Shown piece by piece: positions 27,723 through 36,434 of a DNA stretch of 42,944 nucleotides. The stretch covers positions 1-42,944 of the forward strand of contig CAKSJP010000018.1 of the NCBI GenBank assembly GCA_934463425.1, given 5' to 3'. The first letter of the stretch is position 1. Every line of letters begins with the position of its first letter. The notes under the pieces were generated by a model. It was not told where the DNA came from. It saw only the letters and a list, made by a program, of their open reading frames with translations, and searched no databases. Source of the stretch: an uncultured Ruminococcus sp. GTDB taxonomy: Bacteria; Bacillota; Clostridia; Oscillospirales; Ruminococcaceae. The translations under genes were made by a program, and so were the position numbers.

Positions 27723-27765
27723 CTTCTGAAACAAATTCGGCAGCCACAGAAAGGAGCGTTCCGCT

Positions 27766-27972
27766 ATGATCGGAGCAGGTATTGCAGTATTGACAGGTAT
27801 CGGAGCCGGTTTTGGTATCGGCATCGCAACATCCAAGGCAGCAGAAGCTATCGCAAGACAGCCGGAGGCTGCCGGTGCGATCAACAAGGCACTGCTGCTG
27901 GGCTGTGCCCTGGCAGAGGCGACCGCCATCTATGGCTTTGTTGTCGCACTGCTGATGGTAATTATGAAGTAA
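27766..27972 (+). CDS. atpE: ATP synthase Fo subunit c, copy 1
   Basis: A 68-residue hairpin of two transmembrane helices joined by the polar loop ARQPEA, forming the rotor ring. The ion-carrying carboxylate is the Glu of CALAEATAIYG. Compared with the sodium type of Ilyobacter, the helix-1 Gln is replaced by Ile (GFGIGIATSK) and the Ser after the Glu by Ala, which favours protons (family knowledge plus inference). AAAGGAG precedes the ATG by 8 bases. The protein is identical to the next gene product, although the genes differ at nine bases. Confidence 0.97.
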   Translation: MIGAGIAVLTGIGAGFGIGIATSKAAEAIARQPEAAGAINKALLLGCALAEATAIYGFVVALLMVIMK

Positions 27973-28013
27973 ATCATATCCGGAAATATCGGATCGAAAG
28001 GTAGGAACTGAAA

Positions 28014-28220
28014 ATGATTGGAGCAGGTATTGCAGTATTGACAGGTATCGGTGCAGGCTTTGGTATCGGCATCGCAACATCCAAGGCGGCAGAAGCCATT
28101 GCAAGACAGCCGGAGGCTGCCGGAGCGATCAACAAGGCACTGCTGCTGGGCTGTGCCCTGGCAGAGGCGACCGCCATCTATGGCTTTGTTGTTGCACTGC
28201 TGATGGTAATTATGAAGTAA
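28014..28220 (+). CDS. atpE: ATP synthase Fo subunit c, copy 2
   Basis: Identical in all 68 residues to the product of 27766-27972. The nine differences, at codons 2, 13, 14, 15, 25, 28, 29, 37 and near codon 61, are all third-position and silent. The 41-base spacer contains AAAGGTAGG as its own ribosome site. Either the duplication is old and held identical by selection, or the copies convert. A double gene could raise c-subunit output for the multimeric ring. Confidence 0.97.
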   Translation: MIGAGIAVLTGIGAGFGIGIATSKAAEAIARQPEAAGAINKALLLGCALAEATAIYGFVVALLMVIMK

Positions 28221-28247
28221 GACCAGCTTTCAGGACCGGTGCGGTAT

Positions 28248-28270
28248 CCGGGCATATGCAGGGATGCCGG
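28248..28270 (+). promoter_or_regulatory. Intercistronic hairpin after the second atpE
   Basis: CCGG(G)CAT (28248-28255) pairs with ATGCCGG (28264-28270), 7 bp with one bulge. There is no T run, so it is more likely an mRNA-stability or processing structure at the 3' side of the atpE copies than a terminator. Confidence 0.45.
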
Positions 28271-28291
28271 CAGGTTCTTAAAATCTGAGAG

Positions 28292-28323
28292 AAAGGAGCA
28301 CGGCTTTTTACTGAAAAGCTGTG
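28292..28323 (+). promoter_or_regulatory. Distant Shine-Dalgarno plus bridging hairpin for atpF
   Basis: AAAGGAG (28292-28298) is 34 bases from the atpF ATG, too far for normal use. Directly after it, CACGGCTTTT (28299-28308) pairs with AAAAGCTGTG (28314-28323), 10 bp with one G-U and a 5-base loop. Folding this hairpin leaves exactly 9 bases between the Shine-Dalgarno and ATG 28333. The hairpin also hides an in-frame GTG at 28321. Confidence 0.6.
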
Positions 28324-28332
28324 AGAGTGGAT

Positions 28333-28821
28333 ATGTTAGATTTTGATATTTGGACCATTGTGTTTTCTGTCATCAATATCCTCGTGCTGTTTTTCTTTCT
28401 GAAAAAATTTCTGTTCGGCAGGGTGAATGCCATGTTGGAAAAGCGGGCACAGATGGTGCAGGCGGATATGGATCAGGCAAAGCAGAAGGCGGCAGAAGCA
28501 GAACAGCTCAGAAGCGACTATGAAGAAACCCTGAGCGGCGCCAAGCAGGAGGCAAAACAGATTATTGCTACTGCAAAGCAGAATGCAGATGCCCAGGGCA
28601 GCGAGATCACAGCCAAGGCGCAGCAGCAGGCAGACACGCTTCTCAAAGAGGCACAGAAGGAGATCCAGCGGGAGCGCCAGCAGACACTGGATGGTGTACA
28701 GGGCGAGATCGCCGATCTGGCTCTGGCGGCTGCCGCACATCTGATGGAACAGAAGGTAGACGACCAGACCAACCGGGAGCTGGTGAATGCATTCCTGTCT
28801 GAGGAAGGAGCAGAAAAATGA
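28333..28821 (+). CDS. atpF: ATP synthase Fo subunit b
   Basis: A 162-residue peripheral stalk protein. One N-terminal transmembrane helix (about residues 5-25, IWTIVFSVINILVLFFFL) is followed by a long charged coiled coil rich in Ala, Gln, Glu and Lys, typical of b subunits. I chose ATG 28333 rather than GTG 28321 because the hairpin over 28299-28323 would occlude the GTG and positions the upstream AAAGGAG correctly for the ATG. The stop overlaps the atpH start by 4 bases (ATGA), indicating translational coupling. Confidence 0.92.
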   Translation: MLDFDIWTIVFSVINILVLFFFLKKFLFGRVNAMLEKRAQMVQADMDQAKQKAAEAEQLRSDYEETLSGAKQEAKQIIATAKQNADAQGSEITAKAQQQADTLLKEAQKEIQRERQQTLDGVQGEIADLALAAAAHLMEQKVDDQTNRELVNAFLSEEGAEK

Positions 28822-29321
28822 ATGGCGCAGTGACATCCTATGCAAATGTGCTGCTGTCGCTCTGCGGAGCGCCGGACGCTGTAGCGGATGCACAGAAGGC
28901 CTTTCAGAACTGTCCTCAGCTGACGGATGCCCTGAGCAACCCGACGATCCCAGAGGCGGAGAAGTTTGCAGCGATCGACCGGATCTTTCCGGAGTCGCTG
29001 CGGACATTTCTGAAGGTTGTCTGCCAAAACGGCCAGATCGACAGCATATTGGAAATTTTTTCGGAATATGAAGTGTTAGAGCGCCGGCAGAGAAATTGTG
29101 CTCATGCCGTGCTGGAATATGTTACGCCGCTGACGGATGCGCAGCTGTCGGCGATGAAAAAAATGATCTGCGCAAAGACCGGTGCGGCGGAGGTCCAGCT
29201 GGAGCTGAAACAGACACCGTCGCTGCTGGGCGGCTTTGTGCTGCATATCGGGGATGACGAGTATGACCGCAGTATGCGTTCTGCTGTCCGCAATATGCGC
29301 AAGAGCCTGATACGGAGGTGA
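28818..29321 (+). CDS. atpH: ATP synthase F1 subunit delta
   Basis: A 167-residue OSCP/delta subunit linking the F1 head to the b stalk. It has the helical N-terminal domain (SYANVLLSLCG) and the characteristic C-terminal part, with LGGFVLHIGDDEYDRSMRSA matching the family pattern (LiGGfvlrvgd...D.S). Position between atpF and atpA is the canonical one. AGGAAGGAG lies inside the atpF end just before its ATG. Confidence 0.95.
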   Translation: MNGAVTSYANVLLSLCGAPDAVADAQKAFQNCPQLTDALSNPTIPEAEKFAAIDRIFPESLRTFLKVVCQNGQIDSILEIFSEYEVLERRQRNCAHAVLEYVTPLTDAQLSAMKKMICAKTGAAEVQLELKQTPSLLGGFVLHIGDDEYDRSMRSAVRNMRKSLIRR

Positions 29322-29330
29322 GGGTAAGAC

Positions 29331-30839
29331 ATGAGTACCATGAATGCAAGTGAGATTATATCCGTTTTAAAAAGCGAGATCGAGGACTTCGACCGGAAGT
29401 CCGGCGTGCAGGAAACCGGTACTGTCATTCGTGTGGGTGACGGTATCGCAACGGTATTCGGCATGCAGCATGCCATGTACGGCGAACTGGTAGAGTTCGA
29501 GACCGGTGTCCGCGGCATCGTCCAGAATCTGGAGACCAAGACCATCGGCGTCGTTCTGCTGGGCAGCGACTATGGCATCACAGAGGGTACTTCTGTTGTC
29601 CGTACCGGAAAACGTGCCGGCATCGGTGTATCCCAGAAAATGATCGGCAGAGTTGTCGGCGCACTGGGCAACCCGATTGACGGCGGCGATCCGCTGGAAG
29701 CAGAGGACTATTTCCCCATTGAACACGAAGCCCCGGGTGTGGCATACCGAAAATCGGTCAATGTGCCGCTTCAGACCGGTATCCTTTCCATCGACTCGAT
29801 GTTCCCCATTGGCCGCGGCCAGCGTGAGCTGATCATCGGCGACCGCCAGACCGGTAAGACTTCTATCGCGGTGGATACCATCATCAACCAGAAGGGACAG
29901 GATGTCATCTGCATTTATGTGGCGATCGGACAAAAGTCCTCGACCGTTGCAAAGATCGTCTCCACTTTGAAAAAGAACGGCGCAATGGACTATACCATTG
30001 TTATGTCTGCTTCTGCCAGCGAACCGGCTCCGGTACAGTATATCGCACCGTATTCCGGCACGGCGATCGCGGAATTTTTTATGAGCCAGGGCAAGGATGT
30101 CCTCATTGTATACGATGATCTGTCCAAGCATGCGGTGGCTTATCGTGCAATGTCCCTGCTGCTCCACCGTCCGCCTGGGCGTGAAGCTTACCCCGGCGAC
30201 GTTTTCTATCTGCACTCCCGTCTGCTGGAGCGCTCCTGCCGCCTGGATGACGCACACGGCGGCGGTTCGATCACCGCACTGCCGATCATTGAGACTCAGG
30301 CAGGCGATATCTCCGCATATATCCCGACCAATGTCATCTCCATTACCGACGGTCAGATCTTCCTGGAGAGCGAGCTGTTCAACGCCGGCATGCGTCCGGC
30401 AGTTAACGTCGGTCTGTCCGTCTCCCGTGTGGGCGGCGCAGCACAGACCAAGGCAATGAAAAAGGCTTCCGGTCAGATGCGTGTGGATCTGGCACAGTTC
30501 CGCGAGATGGAAGTGTTCACCCAGTTCAGTTCCGATCTGGATCCGGCGACACAGGCCATGCTGGATCACGGCCATGTGCTGATGGAACTGCTGAAGCAGC
30601 CGCTGTATCACCCTCTGGCAATGTGGAAAGAGGTCGTGATCCTGTCGGCGGCGTCCAACGGTCTGCTGGATGACGTTGCATTGTCAGATCTGCGTTCGTT
30701 CCGCGAGGGACTGATGAACTATGTGGAGGCAAACGGCGCAGCACTGGTCAAGGAAATGACCGAGACCGGAAAGCTTACAGACGAATCCAGAGAAAAGCTG
30801 CTGGAACTGGTGCGTACCTATAAGAAGCAGGTGAACTGA
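29331..30839 (+). CDS. atpA: ATP synthase F1 subunit alpha
   Basis: 502 residues, the non-catalytic nucleotide-binding subunit of the F1 hexamer. Visible: the N-terminal beta-barrel ([14 protein letters not shown]), Walker A GDRQTGKT (170-177), Walker B-like DVLIVYDD, the family signature region [14 protein letters not shown], and the arginine finger in that same stretch. The length is normal. GGAGGTGAGGG stands before the start, 9 bases after the atpH stop. Confidence 0.98.
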   Translation: MSTMNASEIISVLKSEIEDFDRKSGVQETGTVIRVGDGIATVFGMQHAMYGELVEFETGVRGIVQNLETKTIGVVLLGSDYGITEGTSVVRTGKRAGIGVSQKMIGRVVGALGNPIDGGDPLEAEDYFPIEHEAPGVAYRKSVNVPLQTGILSIDSMFPIGRGQRELIIGDRQTGKTSIAVDTIINQKGQDVICIYVAIGQKSSTVAKIVSTLKKNGAMDYTIVMSASASEPAPVQYIAPYSGTAIAEFFMSQGKDVLIVYDDLSKHAVAYRAMSLLLHRPPGREAYPGDVFYLHSRLLERSCRLDDAHGGGSITALPIIETQAGDISAYIPTNVISITDGQIFLESELFNAGMRPAVNVGLSVSRVGGAAQTKAMKKASGQMRVDLAQFREMEVFTQFSSDLDPATQAMLDHGHVLMELLKQPLYHPLAMWKEVVILSAASNGLLDDVALSDLRSFREGLMNYVEANGAALVKEMTETGKLTDESREKLLELVRTYKKQVN

Positions 30840-30840
30840 A

Positions 30841-31737
30841 ATGGGCAACATGCGTGAGATCCGGGATCGGATCAAGAGCATCAATGACATTATGAAGATC
30901 ACCAACGCCATGTATCTGATCTCCTCCTCCAAGCTGAAAAAGGCGAAAAAGGATCTTGCCGCAACACAGCCGTATTTCAACAAGCTGCTGTATGCGATGC
31001 GCAGTATCCTTTCCCGTGCGCCGGAGGATATTGATATGCGGTATTTCGACCGCCGGGAAGAGATCAAGCCCGAGGATCGAAAGGTCGGCTATATTGTCAT
31101 TACAGCGGACAAGGGCATGTGCGGTTCGTATAACCACAATATCATCAAGCTGACAGAGGAGAAGATGGCGGCACACAAGCAGAGCCATCTGTATGTCATG
31201 GGTCAGGTGGGAAGAATGTACTTCCAGCGCCGCGCCCGTGCCGGTGCGCTGGACGTGGATACCGAGTTTATCTACACCACCCAGAACCCGACGCTCTATC
31301 GTTCCCGCCGCATTGCGGAGCAGATGCTGAAAGCATTTGATGAGGGAAAGCTGGATGATGTGTATATCATCTATACCGACATGGTTTCTTCCATTGCCTT
31401 TGAACCGAAAATTTTACAGCTGCTCCCGCTGGATGCGGAGCACTTTGTACAGAGCGAGGGCGAGATCACAAGGCATCATGAGGCAGTGTTCTCCCCGAGC
31501 CCGAATATCGTAATGGAACATCTGACGCCAAACTTTATGAAGGGCATGATCTACGGTGCGATGGTAGAATCGTTCTGCAGCGAACAGCAGGCGAGAATGT
31601 CCGCCATGGACTCTGCGACGACCAGCGCAAAGGATATGCTGCAGGATCTGTCGCTGCAGTATAACCGGGCGCGGCAGGCGGCCATCACACAGGAGATCAC
31701 AGAGATCGTCAGCGGTGCAAATTCCGCAGAGATGTGA
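30841..31737 (+). CDS. atpG: ATP synthase F1 subunit gamma
   Basis: 298 residues, the rotating central shaft. Conserved N-terminus MREIRDRIKSINDIMKITNAM and C-terminus LSLQYNRARQAAITQEITEI, both coiled-coil regions that turn inside the alpha/beta ring. The mid-domain has ADKGMCGSYNHN, a known gamma motif. It starts one base after the atpA stop. Confidence 0.97.
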   Translation: MGNMREIRDRIKSINDIMKITNAMYLISSSKLKKAKKDLAATQPYFNKLLYAMRSILSRAPEDIDMRYFDRREEIKPEDRKVGYIVITADKGMCGSYNHNIIKLTEEKMAAHKQSHLYVMGQVGRMYFQRRARAGALDVDTEFIYTTQNPTLYRSRRIAEQMLKAFDEGKLDDVYIIYTDMVSSIAFEPKILQLLPLDAEHFVQSEGEITRHHEAVFSPSPNIVMEHLTPNFMKGMIYGAMVESFCSEQQARMSAMDSATTSAKDMLQDLSLQYNRARQAAITQEITEIVSGANSAEM

Positions 31738-31757
31738 GGCTCTGCACCGAGAAATAA

Positions 31758-33212
<1,455 letters not shown>

Positions 33213-33222
33213 GGGATGCACT

Positions 33223-33639
33223 ATGGCAAATACATTTCAGCTGGAGATCCTGGCATCTGACCGCCCGTTCTATGTTGGGCCGGCGGAACAGTTGGTGTTT
33301 CCGACAGTAGACGGTCTGATGGGCATTCTGCCGGGACACGAGTCCATGGTCACCGTGGTCAGCCCCGGAGAGCTGAAGTATCTGGTAGACGGCCAGTGGC
33401 ACTATGCCGCCATCAGTGAGGGCTTTGCAGAAGTGCGCCGGGACTATGTGCTGGTGCTGGGCGACGCCATCGAGCTGCCGGAAGAGATCGACGCCAAGCG
33501 CGCCGCAGAGGCGGCAGAGCGCGCCAAGGAGCGTCTGCTCCACAAGCAGAGTATCATGCAGTATTATCACAGCCAGGCAGCGCTGAACCGTGCCATGAAC
33601 CGCCTGAAGATCTCCAAGCGGCATAATCATGAGATATAA
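33223..33639 (+). CDS. atpC: ATP synthase F1 subunit epsilon
   Basis: 138 residues. N-terminal beta-sandwich (FQLEILASDRPFYVG and LMGILPGHESMVTVV) that contacts gamma and the c-ring, then a two-helix C-terminal domain (AKRAAEAAERAKERLL onward) that can inhibit hydrolysis. It is last in the operon, followed by a REP-like hairpin and a strong terminator. Confidence 0.96.
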   Translation: MANTFQLEILASDRPFYVGPAEQLVFPTVDGLMGILPGHESMVTVVSPGELKYLVDGQWHYAAISEGFAEVRRDYVLVLGDAIELPEEIDAKRAAEAAERAKERLLHKQSIMQYYHSQAALNRAMNRLKISKRHNHEI

Positions 33640-33672
33640 GGCAACACTGCACAAGCTTTGTGCGGTATTGCC
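33640..33672. repeat. REP-like inverted repeat, copy B
   Basis: GGCAACACTGCACAA pairs with TTGTGCGGTATTGCC (15 positions, one mismatch, one G-U) around the loop GCT. There is no T run. It shares its outer sequence (AAGGCAACAC; GTGCGG.ATTGC) with the element at 26491-26541 read in reverse, and like it follows directly on a stop codon. Confidence 0.65.
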
Positions 33673-33693
33673 ATAAGTCCATCTCGCATGGAT

Positions 33694-33735
33694 AAAAAAT
33701 CACCGTTTCTCATTTCGGGAAACGGTGATTTTTTT
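33694..33735. terminator. Bidirectional terminator between atpC and the convergent lipoprotein gene
   Basis: AAAAAATCACCGTTTC and GAAACGGTGATTTTTTT form a perfect stem with a short loop. A runs on the left and T runs on the right serve both strands. Confidence 0.92.
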
Positions 33736-33761
33736 ACAGAATATGCTTTGTACAGTGCTGT

Positions 33762-34907
33762 TTAATAGGTGGCCAGACAGCCCTCTGTGATAGACTGTGC
33801 GTCACAGTTGACGGCTTTTTTGGCGGAATGGATCGCCATAGAGCCGCCGCATATGGTGACGCCGGTGACTGCTTCAATGCCGTTTCCGGCGGCATTTTGT
33901 ACATCTGCGCTTCCGCCCTCCATGTAGAAAAAGCCCTTTTCTGCATTTTCCGTGTTGCTGACCTTAAAGCCGTCCTTGCTGGAGGCGATCACGGTGCTTC
34001 CGCCGGTGATCTGGATGCTGTCCTCGCCGTAGATCCCGGTGCCGACTGCGGTGACGGTGAGTGCACCGTTCTTGATCTTGAGGTCATTGTTGGACTTGAT
34101 GCCGTGCTTGCGGTTGCCGGAGACCACCAATGCGCCGTCTCCCTTGATGGTGAGATCGTCCTTGCTGAACAGGCAGGCGGACAGCGCATTTTCCGCAGTG
34201 TCCGTGAGATAGTTCACAGAGCCGCTGTCCAGGTGCAGGGTGCAGGTGTCTGCACTGACGATGTACAGGGGCGCAGAACCGGAGCAGAAAATGTCCGCGC
34301 CGTTGAGATGGAGGTTCACCTTGTCCTCCTTAGAGACGTTGACAATGATCTGTCCGTCGGACAGCGTGCCGGAGACAGTGTACTTTCCTGCCTGCTGAAT
34401 GGTGATGCAGCTGCCGCTGATGTCGGAGGTCTCCGCGCTGTTTCCGTTCAAGGTGATGGAAATGCTGTCGTCTGCGGCATCAGATGCCGTATCGGTGTCC
34501 GGCTCTTCCGGCGTGGGTACAGCTGCCGCTGCGGTCTGCTGCGGTGTGTTTGCCGGGACATTCTCTGCCGTGCTGCCGCCGTCTGTACGGTCAGACGCAG
34601 TATCGGCATCACTTTCGCCGGAACTGCTGTTGTTCTGGTAGATCGCCGCCGCTGTGGCTTTTGTTGTGGCTTTGGATGGGGCAGCAGTGCTTCCAGATTT
34701 TTCAGAGGTCACGGTGCTGCTGCCGGAAGTTGTGGTGTGCCGGGTGGCTTTACTGGTATGAGCCGCGGTAGTTTCTGCGGTTTGGCTGCTGTCGCTCTGT
34801 GACAGTTCCATCCGGACGGTGCTGCTTTCGGTGTTGGCGTCACCGCATCCGCCGCAGGTGAGCAGCATTACCCCGGCACAAAGTGCAGCAAAAACAGGTC
34901 TGCGCAT
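33762..34907 (-). CDS. Lipoprotein with Cthe_2159-type carbohydrate-binding beta-helix
   Basis: 381 residues. An N-terminal lipoprotein signal ends near Cys18-Cys22 (LLTCGGC). A Ser/Thr/Ala-rich spacer of about 120 residues follows, then a right-handed beta-helix-like domain from about residue 145. Repeated turns such as GKYTVSGTLSDGQIIVNV, KVNLHLNGADIF, DLTIKGDGALVVSGN, IKSNNDLKIKNGALTV and SIQITGGSTVIAS match the Cthe_2159 family, whose founder binds polygalacturonic acid and cellulose. The chain stops soon after HSAKKAVNCDAQ, earlier than I expect, so it may lack C-terminal coils. The start at 34907 has AAAGGAGG 9 bases upstream; an ATG at 34916 touches that site and is rejected. It may help the cell hold on to plant wall. 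Confidence 0.82.
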   Translation of the reverse strand: MRRPVFAALCAGVMLLTCGGCGDANTESSTVRMELSQSDSSQTAETTAAHTSKATRHTTTSGSSTVTSEKSGSTAAPSKATTKATAAAIYQNNSSSGESDADTASDRTDGGSTAENVPANTPQQTAAAAVPTPEEPDTDTASDAADDSISITLNGNSAETSDISGSCITIQQAGKYTVSGTLSDGQIIVNVSKEDKVNLHLNGADIFCSGSAPLYIVSADTCTLHLDSGSVNYLTDTAENALSACLFSKDDLTIKGDGALVVSGNRKHGIKSNNDLKIKNGALTVTAVGTGIYGEDSIQITGGSTVIASSKDGFKVSNTENAEKGFFYMEGGSADVQNAAGNGIEAVTGVTICGGSMAIHSAKKAVNCDAQSITEGCLATY

Positions 34908-35030
34908 CAGAATCATCCTCCTTTAGAGCGCTGCATACCGCAGCTGTGCGGATATGCCCTTACGCGCTTGCTCGATGGCTTCCTAATTCTATCTTAGCAC
35001 AGAAACTTGAAAATAACATTGAAAACCGTC

Positions 35031-35083
35031 AAAAAAACAGCATCTCCAAAACACGCCGCAGCGGTTCTGTTGGATGCTGTTTA
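35031..35083 (-). terminator. Terminator of the TM2-DUF2752 operon
   Basis: On the minus strand AAACAGCATC (35073-35082) pairs with GATGCTGTTT (35035-35044) and extends inward with CCAA/TTGG, followed by a T run (35031-35037). The 226-bp foldback element lies between the operon's last stop codon and this terminator. Confidence 0.7.
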
Positions 35084-35093
35084 AATACACTTA

Positions 35094-35319
35094 GAACCTG
35101 TCTTCACAAGCGTATACCCGTGTCTTTTCGGCAAATTTTGCCGCATACTGCGTGAAAAATACTTGCCGGGCGACTGCGTTCGAGGCAGGATTCTGCTTGA
35201 GAACAAAGGAGTGTCGCACTAGGATGGATTGCGACCGACAGCCCGCCTGCGTATTTTTGCCTTGTCTGCAACAAAATTATGCTCGAAAATCCACACATAT
35301 TTCTTGTGAAGACAGGTCC
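35094..35319. mobile_element. 226-bp foldback element (MITE-like) with terminal inverted repeats and a TTA duplication
   Basis: ACCTGTCTTCACAAG (35096-35110) is the exact inverse of CTTGTGAAGACAGGT (35303-35317). Outside these, TTA occurs at 35091-35093 and 35320-35322, a likely 3-base target duplication. The interior also pairs arm to arm imperfectly (for example GAAAAATACTTGCCGGGC with GCCCGCCTGCGTATTTTT), so the whole element can fold back. It carries no transposase. Terminal repeats with a TNA duplication recall some IS5-family elements; that link is inference. Confidence 0.75.
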
Positions 35320-35721
35320 TTAACGGCAAAGGGTGATCGCCGGAAAAAAATTCCGCAGGATATCGTATCCAAGCACCACCGTCAGAACGATCCAGAAAAG
35401 CGCCATGCTGCGCGGGAGAATGCGCCGGGGCTTTCCCAGGGCGGCGCAGACCATCTCACCGTAGCAGCACAGCAGCGCCGCACAGAGGGCGAAAATCATG
35501 GGGTTGTATCCGATGGAGCGCAGCGGATGCCCCTGGAGCAGGGCAAGCACAGCACGTGTGTTGCCGCACGCCGGACACAGATAGCCGGTCAGCTCGTGAA
35601 AGCGGCAGCCGGGCAGCGGCAAACGGTACAGCAGCTGTATCAGGGGTGTGTGCAGAATCCAGAGGAGCAGTCCGCTCAGCGCAAGCCCGATGCTCCAGAC
35701 CACCGCTTTACGCCGCGTCAC
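35320..35721 (-). CDS. DUF2752 membrane protein
   Basis: 133 residues with three predicted membrane segments (about 8-30, 73-92, 104-122). The family motif is [20 protein letters not shown], with its CPxCG pair and TRA. The start is GTG (35721-35719), overlapping the stop of the TM2 gene as GTGA, so translation is probably coupled. The stop codon TAA is formed by the TTA target duplication of the adjacent foldback element. The molecular function of DUF2752 is not established. Confidence 0.85.
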   Translation of the reverse strand: MTRRKAVVWSIGLALSGLLLWILHTPLIQLLYRLPLPGCRFHELTGYLCPACGNTRAVLALLQGHPLRSIGYNPMIFALCAALLCCYGEMVCAALGKPRRILPRSMALFWIVLTVVLGYDILRNFFPAITLCR

Positions 35722-35951
35722 TGCCGCAGCGGTGTGCCGGTGTTATCCCGGAAGCTGCCCAGAAGGATGCAGATGAGATCAATGACTGTCCCGATGCCGA
35801 AGAGTCCGCAGGTGCACAGCCAGAGAATGCCCGTTCCGATTTTTCCGACGTAAAAACGGTGCAGTCCGCCCAGCCCAAAAAAGCCCAGCAGACAGAGCAG
35901 CAGCGCCGGAAGCTTTCGCTTGTCGCTAGTGATTGTAACATATTGTGCCAT
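35718..35951 (-). CDS. TM2-domain protein, copy 2
   Basis: 77 residues. Two hydrophobic helices (about 14-32 and 38-64) with the TM2 motif [20 protein letters not shown], as in small membrane proteins usually expressed next to other envelope genes. GGAACTGATTTT precedes the ATG. It is the middle gene of a three-gene operon, between a paralogous TM2 gene and DUF2752. The role is unknown. Confidence 0.88.
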   Translation of the reverse strand: MAQYVTITSDKRKLPALLLCLLGFFGLGGLHRFYVGKIGTGILWLCTCGLFGIGTVIDLICILLGSFRDNTGTPLRQ

Positions 35952-36012
35952 AAAATCAGTTCCTTTTTCTGTATCATCGCAGATTCTGCGAACAATGTCA
36001 ATACGGCGTGTC

Positions 36013-36216
36013 TTATACCAGAGGTCTGCCGTCTTTATCCATAAATTTTCCTGTGGCGATCATGATGATATCCACCACATAGCCGATGCCGAAGCAGCCG
36101 CCGGTGAGCAGCCAGAGGATGCCGGTGCCGATCTTTCCGGTGTAAAAACGGTGGATGCCGATGCCGCCGAAAAAGATGCAGAGCAGCAGCGCCGTCAGCT
36201 TTGATTTGTTTTGCAT
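36013..36216 (-). CDS. TM2-domain protein, copy 1
   Basis: 67 residues with the motif [20 protein letters not shown] and two membrane helices, clearly a paralogue of the product of 35718-35951 (shared [13 protein letters not shown]). The start at 36216 is set by GAGGAGGAAACCTTA. A frame extension to 36261 is Cys/Glu-rich and unsupported. It is the first gene after the promoter at 36285-36313. Confidence 0.88.
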   Translation of the reverse strand: MQNKSKLTALLLCIFFGGIGIHRFYTGKIGTGILWLLTGGCFGIGYVVDIIMIATGKFMDKDGRPLV

Positions 36217-36284
36217 TAAGGTTTCCTCCTCACAGCAGGCGCTTTCGTCTGCGCTTGTCAAAATATATCGAATCTTCTGTTGCT

Positions 36285-36313
36285 ATATTATCACAAATCG
36301 CATAAAAAGTCAA
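36285..36313 (-). promoter_or_regulatory. sigma-A promoter of the TM2-TM2-DUF2752 operon
   Basis: Minus strand: -35 TTGACT (36308-36313), a 17-base spacer and -10 TAATAT (36285-36290). Confidence 0.75.
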
Positions 36314-36365
36314 TAAGAAAGCAGATAAATGTTGAAAAGGAGAAATGCTTCAGAAAAATCGACGT

Positions 36366-36406
36366 AAAAAAGCAGGCATTTCCACCATGGGAAATGTCTG
36401 CTTTTC
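36366..36406 (-). terminator. Terminator of the glycyl-tRNA synthetase gene
   Basis: AGCAGACATTTCC/GGAAATGCCTGCT (one mismatch) on the minus strand around a 6-base loop, then TTTTTT, about 30 bases after the stop. Confidence 0.85.
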
Positions 36407-36434
36407 GTTTCTATTGGGATAGGATTTTCGTTGT

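Noticed and set aside
28321..28335. GTG at 28321 as the atpF start
   Set aside because: It would be buried in the hairpin and badly spaced from AAAGGAG; ATG 28333 fits both.
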